Assembly (NCBI RefSeq): GCF_001612805.1
Contig: NZ_BDBD01000028.1
Location: forward strand, 1 to 44,621
DNA length: 44,621 nt
DNA from: Nocardia coubleae NBRC 108252
GTDB lineage: Bacteria; Actinomycetota; Actinomycetes; Mycobacteriales; Mycobacteriaceae
Direction: 5' to 3'
Both the position numbers and the translations under genes were made by a program. This document shows, one piece after another, positions 23,244-32,212 of the stretch. The first letter of the stretch is position 1. Every line of letters begins with the position of its first letter. The notes under the pieces were generated by a model. The model made no database searches and was not told the DNA's origin. It saw nothing but the letters and a program-made list of their open reading frames with translations.

Positions 23244-23975
23244 CTATTCCGACCCGAACGATTCCAGCAGCCCGGTATAGGGCTTAGCCGGCGGTGTCGC
23301 GAACTCGCCCCTCCCCGACTTGCGCAGTCCGAGGGTGAGCAGAGATTGCACGGTCGACGTGGCCGCCGCGACACCGTCGATCACCGGCACGCCGATCTCC
23401 GCCCGGATGTGCGCGCACAGGTCGGCCATTCCGGCACAGCCCAGGACGACGGCGTCGGAACCGTCGGCCAACACCGCCGCCCGGCACGCTTCGGTCACGA
23501 CCTTGCGTGCGTCCGGGTCGGTGTCCAACGCGAGTACAGGTAGTTCGCACGCGTGCACTCCGTAGCAGAACCGTTGCAGCCCATAGTGTTCCGCTAGATC
23601 CATTGCGCGGCCCCTGGTGCGCTGGAGGGTGGTCACGACACTGAACCCCCGCCCCAGGTGAGTCGCTGTTCGCATCGCCGCCTCCGCGATCCCGATCACC
23701 GGTCCGGTCGCGACCTCGCGTGCGGCGTCCAGGCCCGGATCACCGAAACAGGCGATGACGTAGCCGTCGACACCGTCGGCCTCGCCTTCCCGAATGGCGG
23801 CCAGCAGTCCGGGAACGCTCATCGCCTCGTCGTAGTGGCTTTCGATCGAGGCCGGTCCGGTCGCGGAGGTGACCGCGTCGAGCACGGTGCCCGCGCCGAC
23901 GACGGCCCGGGCGCACCGCTCGATCGTGTCGGTCATCGCCCGGGTGGTGTTCGGATTGACGACCCGGATTCGCAT
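23244..23975 (-). CDS. Hydantoin / aspartate-glutamate racemase family protein
   Basis: A 243-residue racemase of the Asp/Glu/hydantoin superfamily, which works without cofactor through two cysteines. These are C76 in VIACFGDPG and C180 in VVLGCAGM, and the N-terminus MRIRVVNPNT is typical of HyuA-type hydantoin racemases and allantoin racemases. Its ATG shares one base with the permease stop (TGATG), so the two are coupled: import and then racemisation of a hydantoin-like ring is the likely job. No hydantoinase, carbamoylase or allantoinase gene is in the window. The choice between hydantoin and allantoin as substrate cannot be made from sequence. Confidence 0.9.
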   Translation of the reverse strand: MRIRVVNPNTTRAMTDTIERCARAVVGAGTVLDAVTSATGPASIESHYDEAMSVPGLLAAIREGEADGVDGYVIACFGDPGLDAAREVATGPVIGIAEAAMRTATHLGRGFSVVTTLQRTRGRAMDLAEHYGLQRFCYGVHACELPVLALDTDPDARKVVTEACRAAVLADGSDAVVLGCAGMADLCAHIRAEIGVPVIDGVAAATSTVQSLLTLGLRKSGRGEFATPPAKPYTGLLESFGSE

Positions 23976-25462
23976 CAGGCGAGAACCTCCGGCCGGGTCC
24001 TGCGCCTGGCTGCGGTGAGCAGGTAGTAGGTGGCGAAACCGAGGCCGCAGCCGATGAACCAGCTGTACTGAGCCGCGGTGTGCATGCCGGGCAAACCGTT
24101 GGCCAGCACCGGGAACACCGCGACGCCCGCGCCGACCGCCGTGGCGACGATCGCGGCAGGGTGGTAGCCCTTGCGGTAGTAGTAACTGCCCTGTTCCGAC
24201 ATGGTGAAGAGGTCGTCGACGATCACATTCTGCTTGCGCACCAGGTAGTAATCGCAGATCAGCACGCCGAACAGCGGTCCGATGAAGGCGCCGAGCACCT
24301 CGAGCGTGTAGTGGATCACCTCGGGATTGTTGTAGAGGTTCCACGGCGTGATCAGGATCGAACCGACCGCGGCGATCATCCCGCCCGCGCGCCAGCTGAT
24401 CCGTTGCGGGCTCACATTGGAGAAGTCGAACGCGGGCGAGATGAAGTTGGCGACGATGTTGATACCGATGGTGGCGATGGTGAAGGTGAGCGCGCCGAGC
24501 ACGATCGCGAACGTGGAGTCGATGCGGGCGACGGTCGCGACCGGATCGGTGATGAGCTCGCCGTAGACGGGCACCGTCAGCGAGGCGGTGACCACGACGA
24601 GCAGGGAGAACAGCAGGAAGTTCACGGGCAGGCCGAGCAGGTTGCCGGTCTTCACGGCCGGAAAGCTCTTGCCGTAGCGGGAGAAGTCGCCGAAGTTGAG
24701 CATCGGACCCGAGAAGTAGGACACCACGAGGGCGATCGCGCCGAGCATCACCGGCACCGACGCCCAGCCGGTGTAGGTCACCTCCCCCAGGTTCAGGTCG
24801 ATGGCGCTCCAGCCGGCGCGCGAGATCAGGTAGCCGCAGAGCACGAACATCACGACATACACGGCGGGACCACAGAAGTCGATGAACTTGCGGATGGATT
24901 CCATCCCCCGCCAGAACACGCACGCCTGCACCACCCACAGCAGCAGATAGCTGCCCCAGCCCAGCGCCGACAAACCCAGGAAACCGTAGTCGGCGGTGAC
25001 GGCGTACGGCGCCAGACCCGGAAACAGTTTCACTAGAACGACATCCAGGGCGGCAGAGGCAAGGAAGGTCTGAATTCCGTACCATGCCACCGCGATCAGA
25101 CCGCGAATGATGGCCGGGATATTGGCACCGAGCACACCGAACGCGCTCCGGCAGATCACCGGGTACGGAACACCGGTCACCTGGCTCGGTTTGGCGACCA
25201 GATTGCAGAAGAAGTAGACGATGACGATGCCGATCAGCAGGGCGACGAGAACCTGCCAACTCGCCAGACCGAGCGCGAAAAGGCTTCCCGCGGTGACGTA
25301 TCCGCCGACGCTGTGCACGTCCGACATCCAGAACGCGAAGATGTTGTAGGTGCCCCATGTCTGCTTGCGCAGCGGTGCGAGATCCTCGTTGGTCAATCGT
25401 GGATCGTAGGCGGGCGGATCAGTGGCGGGCGCACCGGCGGTGACGGTGATGATATCGGTCAT
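23975..25462 (-). CDS. NCS1-family permease (hydantoin/allantoin/nucleobase type)
   Basis: A 495-residue, 12-helix sodium or proton symporter of the NCS1 family, similar in motif to the hydantoin carrier Mhp1. The helix-3 motif VAWYGIQTFLAS supplies the Trp and Gln that bind the ring in Mhp1. GPMLNFGDFSRYGKS follows helix 6, and NIVANFISPAFDFSNVSP holds the helix-8 Asn. PYPVICRSAFGVLGA is the family mark near helix 2. The start is taken at the ATG at 25462; an ATG at 25474 is in frame, and neither has a strong ribosome-binding site. It is coupled to the racemase and probably controlled by the GntR gene immediately upstream. Confidence 0.92.
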   Translation of the reverse strand: MTDIITVTAGAPATDPPAYDPRLTNEDLAPLRKQTWGTYNIFAFWMSDVHSVGGYVTAGSLFALGLASWQVLVALLIGIVIVYFFCNLVAKPSQVTGVPYPVICRSAFGVLGANIPAIIRGLIAVAWYGIQTFLASAALDVVLVKLFPGLAPYAVTADYGFLGLSALGWGSYLLLWVVQACVFWRGMESIRKFIDFCGPAVYVVMFVLCGYLISRAGWSAIDLNLGEVTYTGWASVPVMLGAIALVVSYFSGPMLNFGDFSRYGKSFPAVKTGNLLGLPVNFLLFSLLVVVTASLTVPVYGELITDPVATVARIDSTFAIVLGALTFTIATIGINIVANFISPAFDFSNVSPQRISWRAGGMIAAVGSILITPWNLYNNPEVIHYTLEVLGAFIGPLFGVLICDYYLVRKQNVIVDDLFTMSEQGSYYYRKGYHPAAIVATAVGAGVAVFPVLANGLPGMHTAAQYSWFIGCGLGFATYYLLTAARRRTRPEVLA

Positions 25463-25509
25463 GGTCGTTCCCATCCGAAGGGTTCAGCTGCTGCGATGAC
25501 CGTAGGTTT

Positions 25510-25521
25510 GGGCAGTTGCCC
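25510..25521. promoter_or_regulatory. Inverted repeat before the permease, possible GntR operator
   Basis: GGGCAGTTGCCC, arms of five bases around a 2-bp centre, lies in the 83-bp gap between the GntR gene and the permease, just upstream of a TACGGT on the minus strand that could serve as -10. The pairing with the GntR regulator is inferred from position only. Confidence 0.35.
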
Positions 25522-25545
25522 TGCGGTTTCCCGCGAATTTCGCCG

Positions 25546-26268
25546 CTATTGCGCCGAAGATATATCCTCCGGCGCGAGCAGACCGGTGTCGGTGGGAAGG
25601 GTCGCGATCACCGATTCGAGTCGCCGATGGTGCTCCTCGGCCGCGGCGAGCAGACGGGCCACATCACGGGCGAGGAAGGCGTCGAGCATCGCGAGATGGT
25701 CGGTGTGCAGGAGCTCACGGTCGGCGCGGTCGACGTGCACCATGGATTGCACGGGTTCGGTGACATTCCAGGCGGATTCGAGCATCTGCAGCAGGCGGAA
25801 CATGCGCGACGGGCGGGTCAGCGCCACATGAAAACAGCGCGATCGGCGCTGATACGCCGCCGGATCGTCGTCGAGGATCGCCCGCTCGAGCAGGTCGTTC
25901 ACGGCGAGCAGTTCGGCGCGTTCGGCGTCGTCCGCCGACAGCGCGGCCGCGGCGAGCGACGCCGATTCCAGGGTGTCGCGCACGATGTACATCTCCCGCA
26001 GTTCACGCGCCGTCAGCTGCGCGACCTGGTACCCACGCTGCGGCCGGTGGGTGACCAGCCCCTCTCCGATCAGAGTTTTCAGCGCTTCGCGCACCGGGAT
26101 GTGACTCACTCCGAAGAGCACGGCCACCTCGCGCAGCGGGATCACGGTGCACGGCGGGACGGCACCGTCGAGGATCACGCGGCGCAGTTCACCCAGGATC
26201 ACCTGTGGCCTACCGGGTTCGTCCACCACAAGCCTCGCGAGCAGCGCCGATCGTCGTCTCGAGGACAT
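25546..26268 (-). CDS. GntR-family regulator (FadR/FCD subfamily)
   Basis: A 240-residue regulator. The winged helix-turn-helix is at about 22-85, with VAVLFGVSHIPVREALKTL as the recognition part and GYQV in the wing. The all-helical FCD ligand domain occupies about 92-225, with histidines in RCFHVAL, LLHTDHLAML and EEHHRRLE placed as the metal and ligand contacts of the family. It lies directly upstream of the permease-racemase pair on the same strand and most likely senses a hydantoin, allantoin or a derived acid. It is divergent from the esterase gene across 106 bp. Confidence 0.92.
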   Translation of the reverse strand: MSSRRRSALLARLVVDEPGRPQVILGELRRVILDGAVPPCTVIPLREVAVLFGVSHIPVREALKTLIGEGLVTHRPQRGYQVAQLTARELREMYIVRDTLESASLAAAALSADDAERAELLAVNDLLERAILDDDPAAYQRRSRCFHVALTRPSRMFRLLQMLESAWNVTEPVQSMVHVDRADRELLHTDHLAMLDAFLARDVARLLAAAEEHHRRLESVIATLPTDTGLLAPEDISSAQ

Positions 26269-26374
26269 GCGTGCACGCTATGACCCGAGTATTGCGCCCA
26301 CGCTGCCGGATGTGACGGTCAGGAAAAGATCACCGTACCGACCGGTCCCATGGGTGATTTGGCATGCTCGGGTG

Positions 26375-27553
26375 ATGGGAGTTTCGACAACGCAGTCGGT
26401 GGATCGCCGTTTCGTCCGTCTGGTCACCGTGTTCGACCAGTTGTTCCGCAAGCCTTCGCACGGGGGTGGCGCGCTGTGCGTGTACCTGCACGGCGAACCG
26501 GTGGTCGATGTGTGGGCCGGGTACGCACGCCCGGGTGTGCCGTGGACGGCGGACTCGGTGGCGCTGGCCTTCTCCACCGGAAAAGGCGTGGCGTCCACGG
26601 TGATTCATCAGCTCGCCGAGCGTGGCGAGCTCGACTACGACACCCCGGTCGCCGAGTACTGGCCCGAGTTCACGGCGGCGGGCAAGGGCCGCATCACGGT
26701 TCGCGACGTGCTCACCCACCGAGCCGGGCTGCACCGGTTGCGCGGGCTGATCTCCGGGCCGATCGACACCTTCCTCGACGACAAGGCGGTCACCGCCGCG
26801 CTCGCCGCCGCCACCCCGGACCCGCGTCATCTCGTCACCAGTGGTTACCACGGGATCAGCTATGGGCACCTGGCCGCCGAACTGGTGCAGCGAGTCACCG
26901 GCCGCGAATTCGTCGACGTCGTCCGCACCGAACTCGCCGAACCTCTCGACGCCGAGGAGCTCTGGTTCCGCGTGCCCGCCGGGGAACGCCATCGCATCGC
27001 CACCACGTTCCCCCGCCTCACCGCGGCGGGCATGGATTGGGAGCGCGGCTCCGACCTGCTCACCCGCACCCGATTCGCGGCGGCGGCCGAAACCACCCCG
27101 CGCGGTTTCGCCGACCTCATCGTCGACCCGCGTGTGCACGACGCGGTGATGCCCGGCGTCAACGGTGTCTTCTCGGCCCGCGCCCTGGCCCGCGTCTACG
27201 GCGCCCTCGCCAACGGCGGCGAACTCGGCGGCACCCGCATCCTGTCCCCCGACACGATCCGCCGCGCCGCCACCCGTCAGGTCTTCACCCCCGACTATGT
27301 GCTCGCCTTCCGCATCCCGTGGGCGATGGGCTATCACGGCGTCCCCATGAAACCCTCACGTGCCGAACCGATCTCGGCCTTCGGACACTTCGGTCTCGGT
27401 GGCTCCGGCGCCTTCGCCGACCCCGAAACGGGCCTGTCCCTCGCCTTCGTCACCAATCGCCTCGGCGGCAAACTCACGCCCCTCGGCGACGCCCGCCTCA
27501 CCCGCCTCGGCACCATCGCCCACAACATCGCCAAGGCCGCCCTCCGCGCCTGA
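26375..27553 (+). CDS. Serine beta-lactamase-fold esterase (LipD/EstB type)
   Basis: A 392-residue enzyme of the class C beta-lactamase/DD-peptidase fold. The nucleophile motif SxxK is STGK at about residue 65, the second motif is of the Tyr type (SYGHLAAEL), and HFGLGGSG takes the place of the KTG motif. Mycolata have many such proteins, usually esterases rather than true beta-lactamases. There is no signal peptide, so it acts in the cytoplasm. The ATG at 26375 is preceded by CATGCT and six bases, the leaderless arrangement seen before several genes here, with no ribosome-binding site. The frame is open further upstream, but that part would overlap the GntR promoter. Confidence 0.88.
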   Translation: MGVSTTQSVDRRFVRLVTVFDQLFRKPSHGGGALCVYLHGEPVVDVWAGYARPGVPWTADSVALAFSTGKGVASTVIHQLAERGELDYDTPVAEYWPEFTAAGKGRITVRDVLTHRAGLHRLRGLISGPIDTFLDDKAVTAALAAATPDPRHLVTSGYHGISYGHLAAELVQRVTGREFVDVVRTELAEPLDAEELWFRVPAGERHRIATTFPRLTAAGMDWERGSDLLTRTRFAAAAETTPRGFADLIVDPRVHDAVMPGVNGVFSARALARVYGALANGGELGGTRILSPDTIRRAATRQVFTPDYVLAFRIPWAMGYHGVPMKPSRAEPISAFGHFGLGGSGAFADPETGLSLAFVTNRLGGKLTPLGDARLTRLGTIAHNIAKAALRA

Positions 27554-27563
27554 GCTGGTCATT

Positions 27564-27626
27564 CGATCACCACGCTCCGGTGGCGGCATCGGCCGAGTGG
27601 CAGCCGCCACCAGAGCGTGGTGATCG
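27564..27626 (+). repeat. Long inverted repeat between esterase and threonine dehydratase
   Basis: Two 24-nt arms fold with 14 pairs, one mismatch and nine more pairs around a ~15-nt loop. The outer arm begins CGATCACCACGCTC and the inner one ends GGTGGCGGC. It lies 10 nt after the esterase stop and 44 nt before the next ATG. It may be a very strong terminator, an mRNA stability element, or a copy of a small dispersed repeat. Confidence 0.7.
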
Positions 27627-27670
27627 CGCGTCCAGGTCCGTGGGAGGGCGGCGGCTGGCACGATGGGGCG

Positions 27671-28885
27671 ATGGAGAGCGTTGAGTTCGGGCAGGTGGAG
27701 GCCGCGGCGCGGGTGGTGGGGGCGGTGGTGCGGCGGACTCCGGTGGTCGGGTCGCGGGTGCTGTCGGAGCGGGCGGGAGTGCCGGTGTGGTTGAAGTGCG
27801 AGAACCTGCAGCGGACCGGGTCGTTCAAGCCGCGGGGCGCATACAACCGGATCGCGAATCTGTCGCCTGCGGAGCGGGCTCGCGGAGTGGTGGCGGCGAG
27901 CGCGGGCAATCACGCGCAGGGGGTGGCGTGGTCGGCAGCGGAGCTGGGGATCACCTCGACGGTGTTCATGCCGATCGGGGCGTCGTTGCCCAAGCTCGTC
28001 GCCACCCGGGCCTACGGGGCGGAAGTGCATCAGGTCGGTGAGACGATCGATGAATCACTGGTCGCGGCAAAGGAATTCGCGGAACGCACCGGGGCGACAC
28101 TGATTCATCCGTTCGATCATCCCGACATCGTCGCCGGGCAAGCGAGTGTCGCGCTCGAGATTCTCGAGCAGGTGCCGGATGTGCGGACCCTGGTGGTGCC
28201 GACCGGCGGTGGCGGGTTGCTCGCGGGGGTGGCGATCGCGATGAATCATTGTGCGCCGCAGGTCGGAGTGGTCGGCGTGCAGGCGGCCGAGGCGGCGGCG
28301 TGGCCGGATTCGCTGCGGGCAGGCACGCCGATGCGGGCGTCGCGGATGTCGACGATGGCCGACGGTATCGCGGTGGGGATGCCGGGTGCGGTGCCGTTCG
28401 ATCATGTGTCGAAACTGGTGTCGCGGATCGTGACCGTCGACGAGGAATCGCTGTCCAAGGCTCTGCTGCTGTGCCTGGAACGGGCCAAACTCATTGTCGA
28501 ACCGGCGGGCGCGGCGGGGGTCGCGGCGTTGCTCGGCGCCGAATTGCGTGACCTGCCCGGTCCGATCGTGGTGATTCTGTCAGGCGGCAACATCGACCCG
28601 CTGCTGCTCACCCGGGTGATAAACCACGGCCTGAGCGCGGCCGGACGCTATCTGGCGATGCGGGTGACGATCTCGGACCGGCCGGGTGCGTTGTCGGCGC
28701 TGCTCGGAGTGGTCGGCCGGGCCGGGGCCAGTGTGGTCGATGTGGTCCACTCCCGAACCGGGACGTGGCTCGCGGTCGACGAGGTGGAGGTGTCACTCAC
28801 CGTGGAGATGCGGGGGCCCGCGCACCGCGACGATGTGCTGGACGCGCTGCGCGACGCGGGCTTCCGGGTCCGCGCCGAGTTGTGA
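27671..28885 (+). CDS. ilvA: Threonine dehydratase, catabolic type with ACT domain
   Basis: A 404-residue PLP enzyme that deaminates threonine to 2-oxobutyrate, feeding isoleucine synthesis or catabolism. The PLP lysine is K53 in GSFKPRGA, and the phosphate loop is PTGGGGLLAG at about 180-189. The C-terminal ~75 residues form one ACT domain (LAMRVTISDRPGALSALL), the short architecture typical of actinobacterial IlvA, with a single rather than double regulatory domain. The ATG is preceded by CACGAT and six bases, suggesting a leaderless transcript. The strong inverted repeat just upstream should separate it from the esterase. Confidence 0.93.
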   Translation: MESVEFGQVEAAARVVGAVVRRTPVVGSRVLSERAGVPVWLKCENLQRTGSFKPRGAYNRIANLSPAERARGVVAASAGNHAQGVAWSAAELGITSTVFMPIGASLPKLVATRAYGAEVHQVGETIDESLVAAKEFAERTGATLIHPFDHPDIVAGQASVALEILEQVPDVRTLVVPTGGGGLLAGVAIAMNHCAPQVGVVGVQAAEAAAWPDSLRAGTPMRASRMSTMADGIAVGMPGAVPFDHVSKLVSRIVTVDEESLSKALLLCLERAKLIVEPAGAAGVAALLGAELRDLPGPIVVILSGGNIDPLLLTRVINHGLSAAGRYLAMRVTISDRPGALSALLGVVGRAGASVVDVVHSRTGTWLAVDEVEVSLTVEMRGPAHRDDVLDALRDAGFRVRAEL

Positions 28886-28918
28886 GCCGAGCGGGATTCA
28901 CGTCGGCGCCGCCCGAAG

Positions 28919-29242
28919 TCAGTGCACGCCACCGAGTTCCAGTGCCAGCACGCCGAGAATGACCAAGCCGATTCCACCGACCTGCACCAGTGACAGCCGC
29001 TCACCCAGGAACAGCACACCGATCAGGGCGATGGCGGCCACCCCGACGGCAGACCAGATCCCGTACGCGACGCCGATACCCATCCCCCGCTTCAGCACCT
29101 GGGACAGGAAGTAGAAGGCCGCACCGTATCCGAGCACGACCACCACCGACGGCGCCGGTTTGGTGAATCCTTCCGACAGTTTCAGCGAAACGGTCGCGGT
29201 CACCTCGGAGGCGATGGCCAGTGCCAGCAAGAGCAGGGTCAT
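28919..29242 (-). CDS. SMR-family small multidrug or guanidinium exporter
   Basis: A 107-residue, four-helix proton-coupled antiporter of the EmrE/QacE family. The essential glutamate is E13 in AIASEVTATVSLK, and helices 2 to 4 (VVLGYGAAFYFLSQVL, GIGVAYGIWSAVGVAAIALIG in part, GIGLVILGVLALEL) match the family. Sequences in helix 1 with the polar run SEV are closer to drug-exporting than to Gdx guanidinium members, but this is a weak basis. It starts 31 bp after the argH stop on the same strand and may be read from the argH transcript. It converges with ilvA with no clear terminator in the 33-bp gap. Confidence 0.92.
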   Translation of the reverse strand: MTLLLLALAIASEVTATVSLKLSEGFTKPAPSVVVVLGYGAAFYFLSQVLKRGMGIGVAYGIWSAVGVAAIALIGVLFLGERLSLVQVGGIGLVILGVLALELGGVH

Positions 29243-29273
29243 GGCGGCAGACTAGCGGGGCGCGGCGAGTTGT

Positions 29274-30695
29274 TCAGTTCAGCCAGGCGCGGGCTTCGTC
29301 GGCGTTCTCGCGGACCTCGTCGAGTTGCTCGGCGACGCGGACGCCCGCGGTGCCGCCGCGGGCGTTGCGGGAGGCGATCGAGCCGGGGACGGTGAGTACT
29401 TCGCGCACACCGGCGGTCAGCGATGGGTCGATGGCGGCGAATTCCTCGTCGGTGAGTTCGTCGAGGCCGACACCACGTGCCTCGGCGGCGCGCACGCACG
29501 CACCGGCCGCCTCGTGGGCGACACGGAACGGAACACCTTGGCGCACCATCCATTCCGCGATGTCGGTGGCGAGCGTGAAACCGGCGGGGGCGAGTTCGGC
29601 CATGCGGTCGGTGTGGAAGGTGAGGGTGCCGACCAGGCCGGCGATGGCGGGCAGCAGGAGTTCGAGCTGGGCGACCGAGTCGAACAGGGGTTCCTTGTCC
29701 TCCTGCAGATCCCGGTTGTACGCCAGCGGTTGGGCTTTCAAGGTGGCGAGCAGGCCGGTCAGGTTGCCGATCAGGCGGCCCGCCTTGCCACGGGTGAGTT
29801 CCGAGACGTCGGGGTTCTTCTTCTGCGGCATGATCGACGAGCCGGTGGACCAGGCGTCGGCGAGGGTGACGTAGCCGAATTCCGGTGTGCTCCAGAGAAT
29901 GATCTCCTCGGCCATCCGGCTCAGGTCGACACCGATCATGGCGAGGACGAACGCAGCCTCCGCCGCGAAGTCACGCGAAGAGGTGGCGTCGATCGAATTG
30001 GCCGCGGAGGCGGTGAAATTCAGTTCCGCGGCGATCTGCTCGGGATCGAGACCGAGCGAGGAACCGGCGAGCGCGCCCGAACCGTAGGGCGAGATCGCGG
30101 CGCGCTTGTCGAAGTCGCGCAAGCGTTCCAGGTCGCGCAGCAGGGGATGCGCGTGGGCGAGCAGGTGGTGGGCCAGCAGCACGGGCTGGGCGGCCTGCAG
30201 GTGGGTCTTGCCCGGCATCACCGCGTCCGGGTGCGCGGCGGCCTGGGCGACGAGCGCGTCGACCACATCGAGCACACCGGCGGCCACGCGGCGAACACCG
30301 TCACGCAGCCACATGCGGAACAGGGTGGCCACCTGGTCGTTCCGCGACCGGCCCGCCCGCAGCCTGCCGCCGAGCTCGGTGCCGACCCGTTCGATCAGTC
30401 CCCGCTCGAGCGCGCCGTGCACATCCTCGTCGGAGTCGGCGGGACCGAACGCCCCCGAGGCCACGTCGGCGGCCAGCGCGTCCAGCCCGGCCAGCATGCC
30501 GGACAGATCCTCGTCGGACAGCAGCCCCGCCTTGTGCAGCACCCGGGCATGCGCCTGGGAGGCGCGGATGTCGTAGGGAGCCAGCGCCCAGTCGAAGTGC
30601 GTCGACTTGCTCAGCGCCGCCATCGCCTCGGCGGGCCCGGACGCGAAGCGCCCACCCCAGAGGGCACCGGTGTTCGTGCTGCCGCCGTCGGTCAT
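29274..30695 (-). CDS. argH: Argininosuccinate lyase
   Basis: The last step of arginine synthesis: argininosuccinate to arginine and fumarate. The 473-residue protein has the superfamily signature GSSIMPQKKNPD in the mobile active-site loop, SRNDQVAT in the conserved N-terminal region, and the catalytic histidine region GKTHLQAAQPV. It is downstream of argG with a 194-bp gap that contains a strong hairpin, so it may have its own promoter or rely on readthrough. GGAG precedes the ATG. The SMR exporter gene follows closely. Confidence 0.97.
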   Translation of the reverse strand: MTDGGSTNTGALWGGRFASGPAEAMAALSKSTHFDWALAPYDIRASQAHARVLHKAGLLSDEDLSGMLAGLDALAADVASGAFGPADSDEDVHGALERGLIERVGTELGGRLRAGRSRNDQVATLFRMWLRDGVRRVAAGVLDVVDALVAQAAAHPDAVMPGKTHLQAAQPVLLAHHLLAHAHPLLRDLERLRDFDKRAAISPYGSGALAGSSLGLDPEQIAAELNFTASAANSIDATSSRDFAAEAAFVLAMIGVDLSRMAEEIILWSTPEFGYVTLADAWSTGSSIMPQKKNPDVSELTRGKAGRLIGNLTGLLATLKAQPLAYNRDLQEDKEPLFDSVAQLELLLPAIAGLVGTLTFHTDRMAELAPAGFTLATDIAEWMVRQGVPFRVAHEAAGACVRAAEARGVGLDELTDEEFAAIDPSLTAGVREVLTVPGSIASRNARGGTAGVRVAEQLDEVRENADEARAWLN

Positions 30696-30839
30696 GGTCT
30701 ACAGGTCTCCTCGGATCGAAGTGCGGGGGAATTGCCCGTGACCACCGTAACCAGCGTCGCGGGTGCCGGTGCCACCCGGCTACGCCGGCATCTCGACGAG
30801 ACACCGGACCCGGGTGTCTGCTCCCGGGTGCGAACACGC

Positions 30840-30878
30840 CGCGTCCCCGGCCCGTCGGATGTCGGAACCGGGGACGCG
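30840..30878 (-). terminator. Hairpin after argG
   Basis: A perfect 11-bp stem (CGCGTCCCCGG with its complement) and a 17-nt loop begin 11 nt after the argG stop. No U-tract follows. It should reduce transcription into argH. Confidence 0.7.
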
Positions 30879-30889
30879 GGAAGCTCGTC

Positions 30890-32092
30890 CTACTTCTGGT
30901 TCAGATCGCGACGGGCGGCGACCTTGGAGGACAGGCCGTGGATCTGGACGAAGCCCTTGGCCAGCGACTGGTCGAAGGTGTCGCCCTCGTCGTAGGTGGC
31001 CAGGTTGAAGTCGTAGAGCGACTGCTCGGAGCGGCGGCCGTTGACCACGGCGGAACCACCGTGCAGCACCATGCGGATGTCGCCGGAGACGTGCTGCTGG
31101 GTGTCCTGCACGAAGGCGTCCAGGGCGCGCTTGAGCGGGGAGAACCACAGACCGTCGTAGGCCAGCTCGCCCCAGCGCTGCTCGACCTGCCGCTTGTAGC
31201 GGCCCAGCTCGCGCTCGATGGTGACGTTCTCCAGAGCCTGGTGCGCGGTGATCAGCGCGATGGCGCCGGGCGCCTCGTAGATCTCGCGGCTCTTGATGCC
31301 GACGAGCCGGTCCTCGACCATGTCGAGGCGGCCGACGCCCTGGCGACCGGCGCGGGTGTTCATCTCCTCGATGGCCTGCAGCACGGTGACCTGGCGGCCG
31401 TCGATGGCGACCGGCACACCCTTGTCGAAAGTGATGATGACCTCGTCGGGCGCCTCGAAGTTCACCGTCGGGTCGGCGGTGTAGTCGTAGACGTCCTTGG
31501 TCGGCGCGTTCCACAGGTCCTCGAGGAACCCGGTCTCGACCGCGCGGCCCCACACGTTCTGGTCGATGGAGAACGGCGACTTCTTGGTGACGTTGATCGG
31601 GAGCTTGTTCTCCTCGGCGAAGGCGATGGCCTTCTCGCGGGTCCAGGCGTAGTCGCGGACCGGGGCGATGACCTCCAGGTCGGGAGCAAGGGCGCCGATG
31701 CCGACCTCGAAGCGGACCTGGTCGTTGCCCTTGCCGGTGCAGCCGTGCGACACGGTGGTGGCGTTGTGGAACTTGGCAGCCTCGACGAGGTGCTTGACGA
31801 TCAGCGGCCGGCTGATGGCCGAGACCAGCGGGTACTGGCCCATGTACATGGCGTTGGCCTGGATGGTGGGCAGGCAGTATTCGTCGGCGAACTCGTCGCG
31901 CGCGTCGACCACGATGGCCTCCACGGCGCCGCAGTCCAGGGCTCGCTGGCGCACCACGTTCATGTCCTCGCCGCCCTGGCCCAGGTCGATGGCGACGGCC
32001 ACGACCTCGGAACCGGTCTCCTTCGCGATCCAGCTGATGGCGACGGAGGTGTCAAGCCCACCGGAGTAGGCGAGTACGACGCGATCGGACAT
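30890..32092 (-). CDS. argG: Argininosuccinate synthase
   Basis: Joins citrulline and aspartate with ATP. The 400-residue protein begins MSDRVVLAYSGGLDTSVAI, the ATP-binding P-loop of the type I synthase, and has SHGCTGKGNDQVRFE at about 115-129 and the KSPFSIDQNVWGR segment. AAGGAGCG stands before the ATG at 32092; the open frame upstream is not coding. An ArgR box and a -10 CATAAT lie about 50 bp upstream. Unlike in M. tuberculosis, argG is not next to argR: 2.6 kb of opposite-strand genes intervene. Confidence 0.97.
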   Translation of the reverse strand: MSDRVVLAYSGGLDTSVAISWIAKETGSEVVAVAIDLGQGGEDMNVVRQRALDCGAVEAIVVDARDEFADEYCLPTIQANAMYMGQYPLVSAISRPLIVKHLVEAAKFHNATTVSHGCTGKGNDQVRFEVGIGALAPDLEVIAPVRDYAWTREKAIAFAEENKLPINVTKKSPFSIDQNVWGRAVETGFLEDLWNAPTKDVYDYTADPTVNFEAPDEVIITFDKGVPVAIDGRQVTVLQAIEEMNTRAGRQGVGRLDMVEDRLVGIKSREIYEAPGAIALITAHQALENVTIERELGRYKRQVEQRWGELAYDGLWFSPLKRALDAFVQDTQQHVSGDIRMVLHGGSAVVNGRRSEQSLYDFNLATYDEGDTFDQSLAKGFVQIHGLSSKVAARRDLNQK

Positions 32093-32147
32093 GTCTGTTG
32101 CGCTCCTTGAACTGGTGTCTGTGGACGGCTCGCGCCGTTGCTGCAAA

Positions 32148-32178
32148 TGATTATGCACGATGATGCAAGCTCATTCAT
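32148..32178 (-). promoter_or_regulatory. ArgR box and promoter of argG
   Basis: These 31 bp match the segment before argC at 29 of 31 positions. They contain paired TGCAT/ATGCA elements and TGAATGAGC, resembling ARG boxes of mycolata, and the -10 CATAAT on the minus strand lies inside. Binding of ArgR with arginine should repress argG. Confidence 0.8.
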
Positions 32179-32212
32179 CACCGGGGTGCGACTCCTCGAC
32201 GGCCGACACCAT

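Noticed and set aside
24080..25036. 318-codon plus-strand frame opposite the NCS1 permease
   Set aside because: The His, Gln and Glu rich product is typical of the reverse strand of a membrane-protein gene.
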